Assembly (NCBI GenBank): GCA_963082975.1
Contig: OY720345.1
Span: 28,094,611-28,158,610 of the forward strand
Reading direction: 5' to 3'
Source of the DNA: Labia minor
Taxonomy: Eukaryota; Arthropoda; Insecta; Dermaptera; Spongiphoridae
Length of the DNA: 64,000 nucleotides
Positions 25,228 through 37,900 of this stretch are shown here, piece by piece; position 1 is the first letter of the stretch, and every line of letters starts with the position of its first letter. Made by a program: the position numbers and the translations under genes. Under the pieces are notes generated by a model. The model saw only the letters and a program-made list of their open reading frames with translations. It did not search any database and had not been told where the DNA came from.

Positions 25228-26029
25228 AATATTTAATCATATATATTATTTTTGTAAATTAATTTGAGTTTACTTAAGATAATAAATTTAAAATTAATAA
25301 CAAAGAAAAGATTTTAAGTGTCGTTATTATCCGCCAGAGAGCGAATCAATCTTAAAGATATCTTGAGAATAATTTAACTGTGAATTATAATATACACGAT
25401 AAGTATATTCAAATTTTAATAACCAATTTTAATTGATATACACTTCCATATAAAAAAATTATTATCCAATTTATATAAATGAAAATATTTTTAAAATTAT
25501 TTTGACTCGACCAACTAGGCAAGGTTTAAAAAGATGTGAAGACGTCTGTAATTATATATGTTTGTATTTTAATCACATGAAAAATAATGTATAAATATAT
25601 TACAATCGCGTCAAGAAATTTAATTTTGAAATTAAAAGTTTATTATTTGCATTTTTTAAATTTATCTTCATAATAAATTGAGAAATTTACAACTAAATAT
25701 TTTTTCACTAATTTATTTAATAACTATTAATATACAAGTAGAGTAATTAAAAAAATATTTTAAACAAAATATATACATACCTATATATATTTTTGTAAAA
25801 TAAAACTTAATTTGGCATATCTTTATACCCAAAGTGTTCCATACACAAATTTGTAACCTTTAGAATTTTGATAAGCTTATAATAAGAACAATTATTATGC
25901 GTTAGTTTTAAATAAAATAACTTAAATTTCTTTATAGTGCCTTATTTCAAAATATTTTCATTAAAATTTCGCTTTACAACTTATCCAAATTTTATATGAC
26001 AATTTGATTGTATTGTATTCTTAAATTTA
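23961..26029. other. AT-rich DNA apart from the TA microsatellite
   Basis: Short inverted patches of AT sequence near 24600-24680; nothing coding. Confidence 0.5.
25180..25224. repeat. (TA)n microsatellite
   Basis: About 22 TA units. The overlapping Ile/Tyr ORF on the minus strand is its translation. Confidence 0.95.
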
Positions 26030-26212
26030 ATTAAAGGTATAAATTATAAATTAAAATTAAAAAAATAAAATTTATTAAACCAGCTCGTGTTTGGCTCTTT
26101 GTTGATAGCACTACGTATCTTGCTGGCGCGTGATTCGCAGTCAACGTGTTAAAAAATTAATTCCGGTACGGTTTTTGCGTAATCTTGTACACACAAACAC
26201 ACACACCGCCAC
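26030..26212 (-). mobile_element. Family A internal fragment beside a family B element
   Basis: Contains ACCAGCTCGTGTTTGGCTC, GCTGGCGCGTGATTCGCAG, TTAATTCCGGTAC and TTGCGTAATCTTGT with an ACACAC tract. The terminal stem-loop is missing. Confidence 0.6.
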
Positions 26213-26229
26213 CAGCCCCTCCCCCTTAC

Positions 26230-26862
26230 TGTAAATAAATAAGTTGACCTGTGGCCAGGTCCGAACCGACCGACGGTTTTCCAGCTACAGAAACAATTTC
26301 AAATAATTTTAATATATCTATTAATGTAATAAAAAACAGATATGGATACATAAATAATAAATATAAACATTTTTAATTTTATTTTATTTATAATATATAT
26401 GCAAGACCAGGCTGTGACGTCATGAATGGCTGGATGACGTCATATAATTTTAAATCAAGAAAAAACTAATAAATATGATTTTTCCCGAGAATAAAACCAA
26501 TACAAAGTGCATGATTCGTGGTGATATATAAAAAAATCTCCTCATGTGAAATTTTGTATGAAAATAACCCTTCCCTTATTATCGTCGATCGCTAATACTA
26601 CCACTTCCGGTTTCCGGATTTGCACCAAAAGTTGATCAATTCATCCCACTGATGCATTAAGTAAATATACCAAATTTCATCAAAATCCGTTCAGCCGTTC
26701 AGGCTGTACACATCTATACTGACGGACGGACGGACGGACAGACATCATGCTAAAAATACTTTTTTCTGTTAAGAAAATGCATGATTCGTGGAGATATGTA
26801 AAAATCTCCACATGTGAAATTTGGTGTGAAAACAATACCTCCCTTAGTATCGTCGGTCGGTA
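26230..26862 (-). mobile_element. Family B, best full-length copy
   Basis: About 630 bp. Left AAATAAGTTGACCTGTGGCC with the stem-loop, then ACCGACCGACGG; right CGTCGGTCGGTAA. Contains both TGACGTCA sites (near 26417 and 26442) and an ACGG microsatellite at 26721-26740. It abuts a family A fragment. Confidence 0.78.
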
Positions 26863-27230
26863 AAAAGAAATTGAAATTTAATTAATTAATAATTATAGAT
26901 AGTAATAAATAACCAATGTAAGGACAGTTTCTAACAAGCTTGAGTGTTAATGATATACCAAAAATGATATACTACAAATGTCTCCATAATCGACGGTTTA
27001 GCAACCAAGAATTTTGGTAGAAAGATTTGTTTTTAAGTTCATGAATATAAAAACTTTTTTATTAATACTTCTTTAAGCACTAATTACTTATTTGTTTAAT
27101 TTAATTTTTTTAAGATTAAAGTTTTCTCTTTAAAATTTAATATTCATTTTTTAGATAATTTATTTCATATATTGTCATTTAGAGATATCTTAACACCTTA
27201 AAAGAAAATGATGAATAACTTGTTAACATG

Positions 27231-27830
27231 ATTTTTTTTTTCAAAAAAGATTTATTCATTTATTAGTATTACAATATAAAAATTAGGTTTACCTAAATAC
27301 AATAAAATACAGTGAAAAGTCCACTTCTCCCTTAAGTGGGGGAGATCTCGACAGGTACCAACGGGTCGGCAAGTAGAATTCAGAACAAAAGATTTTCTAA
27401 GTAGAAACCAGTGCAAATACTAATAAACACAACAACGATACATTCAATACCCTATAACTATGAACATTTGTTGTAAGTAAATTTTGTTCATACTCAACTT
27501 AAAATATACAAATCACGAAGAACTCGGCATGCAAATAAGATATTATTCGACTGTCGAAATCTTCCCCAATTATACATTTCTATAACAAATGACATTATTT
27601 CTCTCTGAATGAATAAGAATACGATTTGTGCAAATAGCCAAGCCCCTCAAATTCCCAAAAATTGAAACCATCTATAACATTTATTATCGTACCATTCGTT
27701 ATTCCAATAAAAAAGTTTCATACACAAAACTAGGGTGCAGATCTCTTTTAAAAGAGATTTACTTGATAATGTGGGGATTTCCCAAGTCCCATGTCCCTAA
27801 ATGACCCTATATATAGAATTTAGAAGTCGT
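27231..27830 (-). mobile_element. Possible poly(A)-tailed retroposed segment
   Basis: On the minus strand a less AT-rich stretch ends with T-rich sequence, then AATAAATGAATAAATC and a run of A at 27240-27231. This looks like a processed 3' end with polyadenylation signals. Broken reading frames are present but I could not assign them to a protein. It may be a LINE 3' end or a retrocopy of a host transcript; the left edge is approximate. Confidence 0.35.
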
Positions 27831-28350
27831 CATGAAATTTATAATAATTTATTCATTATTTCGCAGACTTAAAATAGTATTAATTTAAATATAAATATCT
27901 TTGTAAATTTAACTTTAGATTAGAGACTATATTTTCACTAATATCTCTAATAAAAAAAAATTTGAAAGCACAAAAATGAACGTAATAGGGCTTTTGGCAA
28001 AAAAATAATCCTGTTCGATACCGGAAGGAAATGTAATAGTCATATAGTCAAATTATTTACATCTATACAATTCATCCATTGAAGTTGTTTTCTTATTTAA
28101 AAAGATAGCCCTTCTGAAATGTAACAATGGAATTTAGACATTTTTATATTAATATATAATTTTGATTAAGAATTGTTTCTTGATATTATTTTTATTATCT
28201 TGTAGAAAATAACTTTTATCATTTTGGTCGTTTATAATAAAAAATTTTAGTGTAACATAAAGTTATAAAAAATGCTTCATTTAAAATTTAAAATTATTCT
28301 TAATTATAAATAAATATAAAATAAATTTATAAATACAAAATAATTGTTTT

Positions 28351-28505
28351 ATTAAAATATATAAAACAATTATTTTACCGGTTGTATTATATGGGTGTGA
28401 GGCAAGGTCTATGACCTTAGGAGACGAGAGTAGATTGAGAGTATTTGAGAATAGGATTCTGCGAAGCATTTATGGGCCAAAGAAAGATGAGGTCACCGGG
28501 GAATA
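28351..28505 (+). mobile_element. Internal fragment of the same LINE
   Basis: About 155 bp nearly identical to the reverse complement of roughly 44514-44668. It encodes K-I-Y-K-T-I-I-L-P-V-V-L-Y-G-C-E-A-R, then V-F-E-N-R-I-L-R-S-I-Y-G-P-K-K-D-E-V-T-G-E. Neither the 5' part nor the 3' tail is present, which is odd for a LINE insertion. Confidence 0.85.
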
Positions 28506-28929
28506 ATAATAATATTAAAAGTAATAAATTTTGGAAAATTGATTAATTATAATTGATTTCATTAGGGAAATTAAATTTTATATTATTAATATTAAAGGTA
28601 AATGGAATGATAATGGATTTGGAAAAATTAAATGAATTTATAAAACAAAAAAAAAAGAAATAATTATAATAAAATATAATTCGTATACTCTTTACATCCA
28701 CGATACAATAAATATAAAACTAGAGTTTGAGAATCAAGGGAATAATTAATATACATTCTATATAAAAATATTTACAATTATTTTTTTTCTTCTTAATATT
28801 TAAATAAAGCTTGTACGTCATTAAATAACGTGAATAAACTAGAAGGAATGGGGATGAAGGAATGGTTTTTCGAATGGGGATAGGGGATAGTATCGCGTTC
28901 GTTGAATTCTGTTTATAATTATCGAATAT

Positions 28930-31900
28930 TTATTTTCCGGGTGCAGGATAATTGTATCCTTGGTGTCCTGCTTGGCCACCACGTCCTCCACTGGCACCTC
29001 CTCCAAATCCGCCTTGTCCACGTCCACCCTGGCTTCCACCAGCACCGCCGCCGCCTGAATAACCGCCCTGTCCACCGCCGAAACCTCCCTGGCCTCCTCG
29101 TCCTCCTTGGTTACCACCCTGGAATCCTCCTTGACCACCTCCGAATCCTCCCTGTCCGGCACCTCCTTGGTATCCTCCTTGGCCTCCTCGACCTCCCTGA
29201 CCGGCTCCTCCCTGGTATCCTCCCTGACCACCTCGACCGCCCTGTCCGGCACCTCCTTGGTATCCTCCTTGAGCTCCACCTGAGTAACCTCCACGACCTC
29301 CACTACCGCTGCCTTGTCCTGTTATATCAATCAAAGAAATTTAATTTTAATTATATATTGTATTTTTTTCAAAAATATTTTATTGAATTAAATTAAAAAA
29401 CTATTTATTTATAGTTTAATGTGTAATTTATTGTATATATATATATTTCTATTTTTGAAATATTAAACCGCTCGAAGGATTTTGTTGAAATTCTCACTAT
29501 AGATAATATTTATAAAGAAACATCGATCTGTATATGTTTCAGCATTGGAAAAAATAATTTTTGTTAGTTTTTTCTAAATTTAAAATAGGAATTTTAATAA
29601 TAAAAAAATGGCGGGCAACCAGACAGAAAATATTATAAATAAAATAAAATTTAAAAAAATTTACATAGATAATATTTATAAAGAAAAATCAATCTGTATT
29701 GGTTTCAGCTTTTATTAATTTTTTCTTAATTTAAAATAGGAAATTTAAATGACGTCAGCAACTACGTCAGGCAGCGCTTCCTTAAAAACAAAATATTATA
29801 AATAAAATAAAATTAAAAGTATTGTCCATATCTGTTTTTCTAGTGCATTAATACGTACTTTTAAATTATTTGAAATTGTTTCATATATTTTGTCGTTTAT
29901 TTATTTTAAATAATAATCTTAATCTTAATCTTAAATATTCATTGTTCATAAGGAATAATTTCTTGAAAGTACCGAGCGGCGGCTCAGTGAACCAGGTACT
30001 ACTTGTATATACGAGTATTATATTTGTATGACTTACCACCACCCTGGGAGTCATCTTCTTCGGGATGTGCAGCATTATATTCGAGTGATTTCAAAATGGC
30101 TTCGGGGATTGGTGGTGGTGTTGGCAAATGAGCACCTTGGGGTTGGAATCCATTCTCATCAGCGGTGTAGGTGAGTTGAATTTGATTTCCTTGGTCGTCT
30201 GTGTAAGAATAGGAGCCTTGGACGGCGATGCCATCTCCCTGCGGTTGGCCTTGCTCTTGGGCTTTGATTCCATTGCCAGTCTCATAACTACATACAAATG
30301 ACCATTAAAAAAAAATTAATTAAAATTAAAATGAAAAAAATAAAGTAAAGAAAAATATATAATTAAGACAAATTAATAGATCAAAAAATTTTAATTATAT
30401 AAGGGGATGGTCTGAAGAAATTACTTTAGTTTATTCAGAATCATTGAAAGGTATATATTTATAGGCTATTAATAACATTTCACATCATAAATATATTTTA
30501 ATAAATCATTTTTTTTTATTTTATATAATGATAATATAATTGAGATGATTTTTAGCTTCTGCGTAGATAAATAGGCATATAAATTTGTTTGTACGAGATG
30601 GTATTCTATAAATTTAAAGTACAGTAAATTTGTTTAACCAAAACTTTTGTTCAATAGTAATTAAAAAAAAAATCATTTATATGCGATTTTTTAGATAAAC
30701 ATATTATTCTCATTAACGACTAATATAAATATTTTATTAAATTAATATTAAAGATACAAGAATTATATTACAAGTCGTCGAATTAATTCATTTTAAATAT
30801 TAAAATCAAAAGATAAAGCGTTTTGTTTGTTTATTTGAATTTTTCAATTATTTAAAAATTAATCCCATAATAATATACCGAATATGGTGTTGGTTTGCTT
30901 TGGACAGTTTATGTGGAATTACCTGGTATTATACCATACCTATTAATGGTTACTTATTTTGGATTTGTTTCATTTGTATCTTGTTAAAAATCTTAAATCC
31001 TAAATAATTAAATCAAAAAGTTTCTATTTTCAGGTGAGAATAATTATTTGTAATAGACAACAAGGTCTAAGTGCCTAAAAAATAGTAAATTTTTTTGAGT
31101 TAAAAAAATGATGACTTAATTAAAAAAAATTATCTTTTGACCATGAAATTTGTTTTAAACATTAATAAAGCGTATCTAATTGATGATTTGAATGAATAAA
31201 ATTAGATAAATTTAAATTATATTTCAAGGAATATAATTATATGTATTAAAATGATAAAGTTAATATGGTAATAATAATAAATTAAAAAAAAACTTTTAAT
31301 TTTCGTTAAATAGATGATTTTATTTTAATTGCGCCACTAATCATTGATGTCAATTTTTTTTTACTATCTCGCAAGAGATTATTGCGATCACGAAAATTTT
31401 CGATGTCTAGATTTTGATGTTTTTATACGTTTTGAAGGTATCTGAGTCATTTTCACTAAGGTTGAGAAAAATGTCTGTGTATGTGTGTATGTAGATAAGA
31501 TTACCCAAATACGGTTTGAGCTAGAATAATGAAATTCGATATACGGCCATTATTCATAATTTTTAGTTTTTCTCTCAACTTTTGAGAAATGTAGCTCATC
31601 CGGAAGAGGATCATTACCTACTACGTTTTCATTTTTTTTTTCTTCTAAACTGACCGTAAAATTAAAGATATATATTTGATAGTTTTTCACACGATTAAAA
31701 ATTGTATAAAACTGCTATTCAGTTTGATTGAATCGCTGAAAGTACCGGAATTAATTTTTTAACACTGCAAATTACGCGCCATCGATGCCATCAACAAAGA
31801 GCCAAACACGTGCTGGTTTAATAAATATTATTTATTAATTTTAATTTATAATTTAATTAATTAAATTAAATTTAAATATAATATGTGTTAATTAATCTAA

Positions 31901-34900
31901 TTCAAATATGCGAGATAGTCGAGGGGAGACACTCCAGATTTTTTTTTATGTAAAATGTATTATATCATTAGAATGAAACCCATATAATTAGTCTTCATTC
32001 CATTTCCATCATACAAGTAAATATGTCTTCATGTTTGATACACAACTGTACATGAAAATACTTTATCATACTCTGGCATGCTTATTAGGAAAGACAGTCA
32101 GTGAACTCAGGTCAATCCTTATTCCTACATCATCATAAGAATATTGTTAAATCTAATAAATTGTTTGATATGCCATTTGCATTGCTTTCTTATATAATAT
32201 ATAATTTTTTCATATATGTATGTGTAATTTATTGATATTAAGGCCGGATATTGGATCTTATTGCATCAGTAGAATGCGCCTTGCCTAACATGGTTGTTGT
32301 TAATGCTGATGATGATGATCCAATGGACCAGAATGTGCTCAGCTCACGCAGTAGGTAAATGGCAAATGGCTTGCGAAGGGGCACGAAGCCGTGTCACGTC
32401 GCCACCTCTTCATTTACAGACCACACACTTATTTGGACCGAGATTAATTAATTAAATGACTTCAACCAAGATAATTAAACTAATCTAATTTCCAATGATT
32501 TTATCTTTTAAGGTATTTAATGGTATATTTTGGAGGATGGAGATAAACAGAATACCAAAAATTATATAAATCGATTTAATAAATAAAAAAAAATCTCTTT
32601 TTTTTTCAGCAGCATTAACTTTCCTACAACCTTCTTTTACCTATGCTACCTTCATCCACTTCCTTTTATCTCAATTCCCAGGCATATCTTTCGATAAATT
32701 ACCAGCCCGAAATTCAATAAATTACAATATTTACAAAAATATCAAATAAAATAAAACTTTTTGAAAAACAAATGGGAAGGCTCTGATGTAGGTGGTATAA
32801 GATTGATATATAATCCAAAAAAAGGGGGTAATCAATCTCAAGTAAATATTCAGAAAAAAAATTTCGTTAAAGATATTAATGATTAACTCGAAAAATATTA
32901 CGAACTTTGACCATTTATTTCAGATATTCATTTATTTCTTGTCAAATATTAATCTATGAAATATTTGTAATGTTTGTATTTCTTTTTATTTACTCTTTTT
33001 TCTTAAGTGAAATTTAAGATATCATTAATCATTATTAAAAAGGAAGAAAGCAAAAATAGACGAGATTAACAAGTGTAATTCGTGGGCAGACTAGACGCAA
33101 CATTAACCGCGCGGATGACCCCAAAAAAAAAAATTCGACATACTCAATGTTGTTATATAATGAGTAGTTAATCGGTTGAATATCATTATTATTATTACTA
33201 TTATTTGGATGCATATATATCTTAAAAACTAGAAAATATTATGTAGAATAATACTTGATATGTAATACTTAAAATTTTTTAAACAAGATTAAACAAGATT
33301 GAAGATATGAAGATAATAAGCGTTTAATACAAATGATATATAATTAATTTTGACAACAAAATAAATAATTTTGAAATTGTTTAAAATTTAATTTTATAAT
33401 AATCTTAATGAAAATAATAATATAAATGAGAGCTGAAGATAAAATAATACTGCTAGTAAAATTGATTCAATAACTATAAATTTTGATTATATATCGGTTT
33501 AAATTAAATTTAAAAATATCTAAATAATGTAGTAATAAAATATATATGTAATTGCGATGCGTTGAATGTTTTTTATGTAAGTGGAACCTACTTCATAATT
33601 TATATTAAATTATAATGTAATACTGATATTCAAGTTTTCTAATCATTGAAATACATATGATATACAAGAATAATTTTTATACTTTGGTTATTATTATAAT
33701 ATAAATGTCTGTATTTATTGTACATTCAAGTATTATGTTCTTTAATAGAAATTAATCCCTAAACAGAAGAGTAATTTGATTCAGAATATAATATAAAATT
33801 GCTTGTTTCAAAAACTTTCACTTTGAACTTGGAGTAACTCACCTGAATTGGTAAGTGCCGTCGCCGTTATTCACGTTCTCGTAACTTATGATGGGAATTT
33901 CAGCTCCTGGACTTTGTGGCCGATTGCTGCCACCACCAAAACCGCCCTGAGGTCGGTTACCTCCAAATCCACCGGAACCACCAGAGCTGCCTCCAAAACT
34001 ACCTGAACCGCCGCCGAAACCACCAGAACCGCTTGAACCGCCTCCGTAACCACCAGAAGGTGCCCCACCGCCGAAACCTCCAGGACGTGATCCACCACCA
34101 CCGCCGCCAGGAAGAGGTGCTCCAATGGCACCTGGAGAGCCTCCTGAGTGGGCTGCTCCCGATGGGGGCAGGTAGGTGTTATCCAACTGAGCTGCTGCAG
34201 CCAAACTGGCCAACGTTACCACAATCAACTGCAATCAACAACAAAAACAACATCTATCAATAAATCTTTTTCTTCTCATTAAAATAAAAACGAAATTTAT
34301 CATTATTAATTGGACAAGAAATTTGAGAAGACTAACATAGGTTATGTTGGGCCAAAAAAAATAGAAGGTGGATTTTCTAAAATTTAATTTTATTGTTCAT
34401 AATTTAAACAAAAAAGAACATAAACATAAATTATCCTCAAACATGAGAATAAAATTTGCGAAAAAATTACTTTAATAAATAATATAATAAATTTTAATAC
34501 AAGTATTATTATATTTTATTACACGCTTTTATTTAGTTTCAAACCGCGTCATAGTGTCAAATCTTGCAACGTGAATTTGACACACTACCCAATGTTCTAA
34601 TGAGCTGAAATTTCGCATAGATATGTAACTCCGATGACAATGCAATATTCAGCCTAGGTCATAGGTGACCTAGGAGGTATTATTTTTATCAATTAGTAAT
34701 TACATAATGCATAATATTAAAAAATATTAATTATCTATAAATATATACGAGTATATTAATAAGAGCTAATTTAATTTTTTATCCAAAAACCTGGGTTTCA
34801 TTCAAAAAGTCGCGGACTGATTGACCTGCCCTCATTTGTGCCCACCTGCCCTGTAACTCATTTGAATTCAATAATTTATTCTAAAAGTTATTATTGTAAT

Positions 34901-37900
34901 TAAATTAATTTAAATCATGTTTCATTATTTTGTAAAAATAAGATACGTTATTTTTTAATCTAAATGAATATCAAATAAAGTAATGGCGATATTGTTTTTG
35001 AAAAGATATATGTATATATAAACCAATAATCTAATAATAATAATAGTAATAATAATCAGTTCCCTATACCACCGATTTGATATATAGTATTTTGAGGTGA
35101 AGAATCGCGACTTGAATTACTTAGATTCTTTCAACATTTACACTATAACCCGAAATCAAAAACCGAGCGATATTTCAATCAAGACTAAAAATTAGGAAAT
35201 AAAAAAAAATATAAAAAAAAAACTTTTTAAAAAGACACTTTTATTTAAATGCACTAAAAAGGAGAAAATAATTTCTCCACACATACCACGATTTGCTTAT
35301 AATTAATCATATCTAAAAAATGAAAACGTGGGCGCCAAACATGCGGGGTAAAACGTAAATTCTACTTCAAATAGACTTAGTTATCAATTATAGTGGAAAA
35401 GGAAAAAAAAAAACAAAAAGGTTTGTGCATATACAATGAAATAATGTTCTTCGTATTCTTTTCCTTTTCCTACATGTTTGGCGCCCACGCTTTCATCATT
35501 TAGATTTTATTAATTATAAGGAAATCGTAGTGTCTGTGGAGAAATTATTTTCTCCTTTTTAGTGCATTTAAATAAAAGTGTCTTTTTAAAAAGTTTCTTA
35601 ATATTTTTTTTATATTAGATTAATAATAATTTTCTTTATAAAATTTTTTTAACCTAAGGAACATGACCTTAGTTGCATTACGAATTAAAAATCCTATTAT
35701 AATAATACCTAATAAAGGACGCTTTCATATTTAATTAAAATAAGAAATAAGAATAATTTTTAATTTAATAAAGAATGAAGTAATAATATTATATAAGTTA
35801 ATTATACTGATTATAATTTGCCAAAAGGTCCGTTTATTGTGTCTAAATTTGTACTAAAATCACTAGATTCATTAAAAAGTCATAATTAACGAATGATTAT
35901 GTTAGCAATGACTCTTAATATATATACTGAATTTCAAATTAATTGGATACCTAGGAGTGAGTGAAATTTCAATTGTTTTTCAATGATTCAATTTTCGTTA
36001 ATATGAGTGTTATATTCAATGCTTTTATTTATTTAAATTTATTTTGTGTTTTTATTAATTTCGAAATATATAAATATATTTAAAAGAAAGCTAGAGATTA
36101 TATATATATACAAATTTATGATATAAATATTCTGGTTTTGATATTATTGAATATATATATATATATATATATATAATTATTATGAATTGGAGGAGATGAA
36201 AAGTCAAATGTCGATGGTTATTAAATCGTTTATTGGCGTGAGGTGCTGCATTCAGTCCAAGCGAAAAAGAAGAAAATTCCTTAAGAAATAGGTAATTGAC
36301 TGGATGACTTTCTAAGGCAAGATACTCAAACAAGCATTTTAGGTTGAACTGATGATTCAATTGGGAAGAGGAGGAGTTTCATAGTTAGAGATATAGATAG
36401 TGGATAACTTTTTGAACTGAAATCGAATCACCTCGAGGGTCGTGTGATTGCAAAATCTCTCATCTCGCCTCTCAATTCTTCTTCCTTCCCCACCCTTCCC
36501 CCTCTATATTACAATTTTTAATGTTTTATTAATATTATTATATTACTTAATCCCTGAATGAATTGATTCGTATTATTTATTTTTTTATTTTATAAAAAAA
36601 GAAAATTTAGTTACTTGACAAATTTATTATACCAACTTTATATAGTTATATACAATAATACAAGCCGGGGATGAATAAAAAGAGCTTTGAATAATTAATT
36701 TTATAAAGAATATTATTTATGATTATTATAGCTTGGGGGAATATAAATATCTGAGGTATATTATGTGGAGAATTGGTTAAAATACATGATAGCATTTGGA
36801 GTTTGAATAAAATTAGCCTTTGAATAATGTATAATACATATAAGCGAAATCTGACACATTTTCATTTCCTATAAATCTTGTATATTTATTAATAACAAAA
36901 ATAAATAAACAAATTCTTTTAAATTTAATATTCAAGTTTCTTTGAAAATTTCTTTAAAATTGGAATCTCTATCAATTAATATTATTTTTTATTAATTTAT
37001 TAAGTTATTTTTTGAATTAATTTTTATAAAATAATATAAGAATTATATAAATAAAATTTTAGAATACAATTTTTTTATTAATAATTTTAATTCAAATAAA
37101 GCTACTCCAAAATTTTCTTAAAATCATAACTATGTCTTTTAAAATATTATTTTTCATAAAAATATAAATCTATTAATTAATAATGTAAATTTAATTTAAT
37201 TTATATTTAATATAAATTTATTATTATAAAAATAATTGTTTTTTTTATTTCTAAAATTTAAATTTTAGCGAAAATTTATTAATGAGAAAAGTTGGTTCAA
37301 TTTTCATATACCAAAACCCTTTTCCGAACTAGTAATTATAACATTAACGAGAATGGGAAGTTAAAATTCGGAAATTAATTAATAATTGATTAATTAATAT
37401 TAAAATTAATTTATTATTCTTCACATTTTAGTATTTTATTATTGTGTAAAATAAAGTAAGCAATAAAATAAATCTGAGAAATTTTAAAAAAGGAATTAAA
37501 AATATTATTTTCTTTTAATCGTCAATTATCAAGTCTAAAATGATTTAAGTAATATTTTTTTAGAATAATTTGTTAGAAATATATATTATTTCAAAGTGAT
37601 TAAAATAGTCCCATTTTGATTTTTCTCTTACCGACCTATTTAGATTAAAAATTCTAATTATGATATATCTATAAATACATAGGAAAGCGTGAAATATTTC
37701 TTGATTATGCAATTTTTTCATATTTTATCACACCAGTAGATATAAATAATTATAATTTATAATTTATATAAATATTTTAAAAATAAATTTACACGATTTA
37801 TATTAATAGTAATATAGTACAAACAACTAAAATAAAAATACTATATATTGATGAATAATTTTAAATCTAAAATACTTAAATATTTTATTTCCAAGAATGT

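Noticed and set aside
28839-29396. Long open frames on both strands overlapping gene 2 exon 4 (134-164 codons)
   Set aside because: Only the Gly-rich minus-strand frame fits the splice phase and the rest of the protein. The Val/Glu/Asp-rich and His/Leu-rich frames are shadows of the repetitive GGN codons.
34229-34234. Reading gene 2 as starting at a TTG near 34234
   Set aside because: The TTG lies inside the splice acceptor TTGCAG. The signal peptide is completed by an upstream exon beginning with ATG.
33886-34263. Additional frames across gene 2 exon 2, including 115 codons on the plus strand
   Set aside because: They are alternative frames of the Gly/Ser repeat codons; the spliced frame with signal peptide and RR domain explains the sequence.
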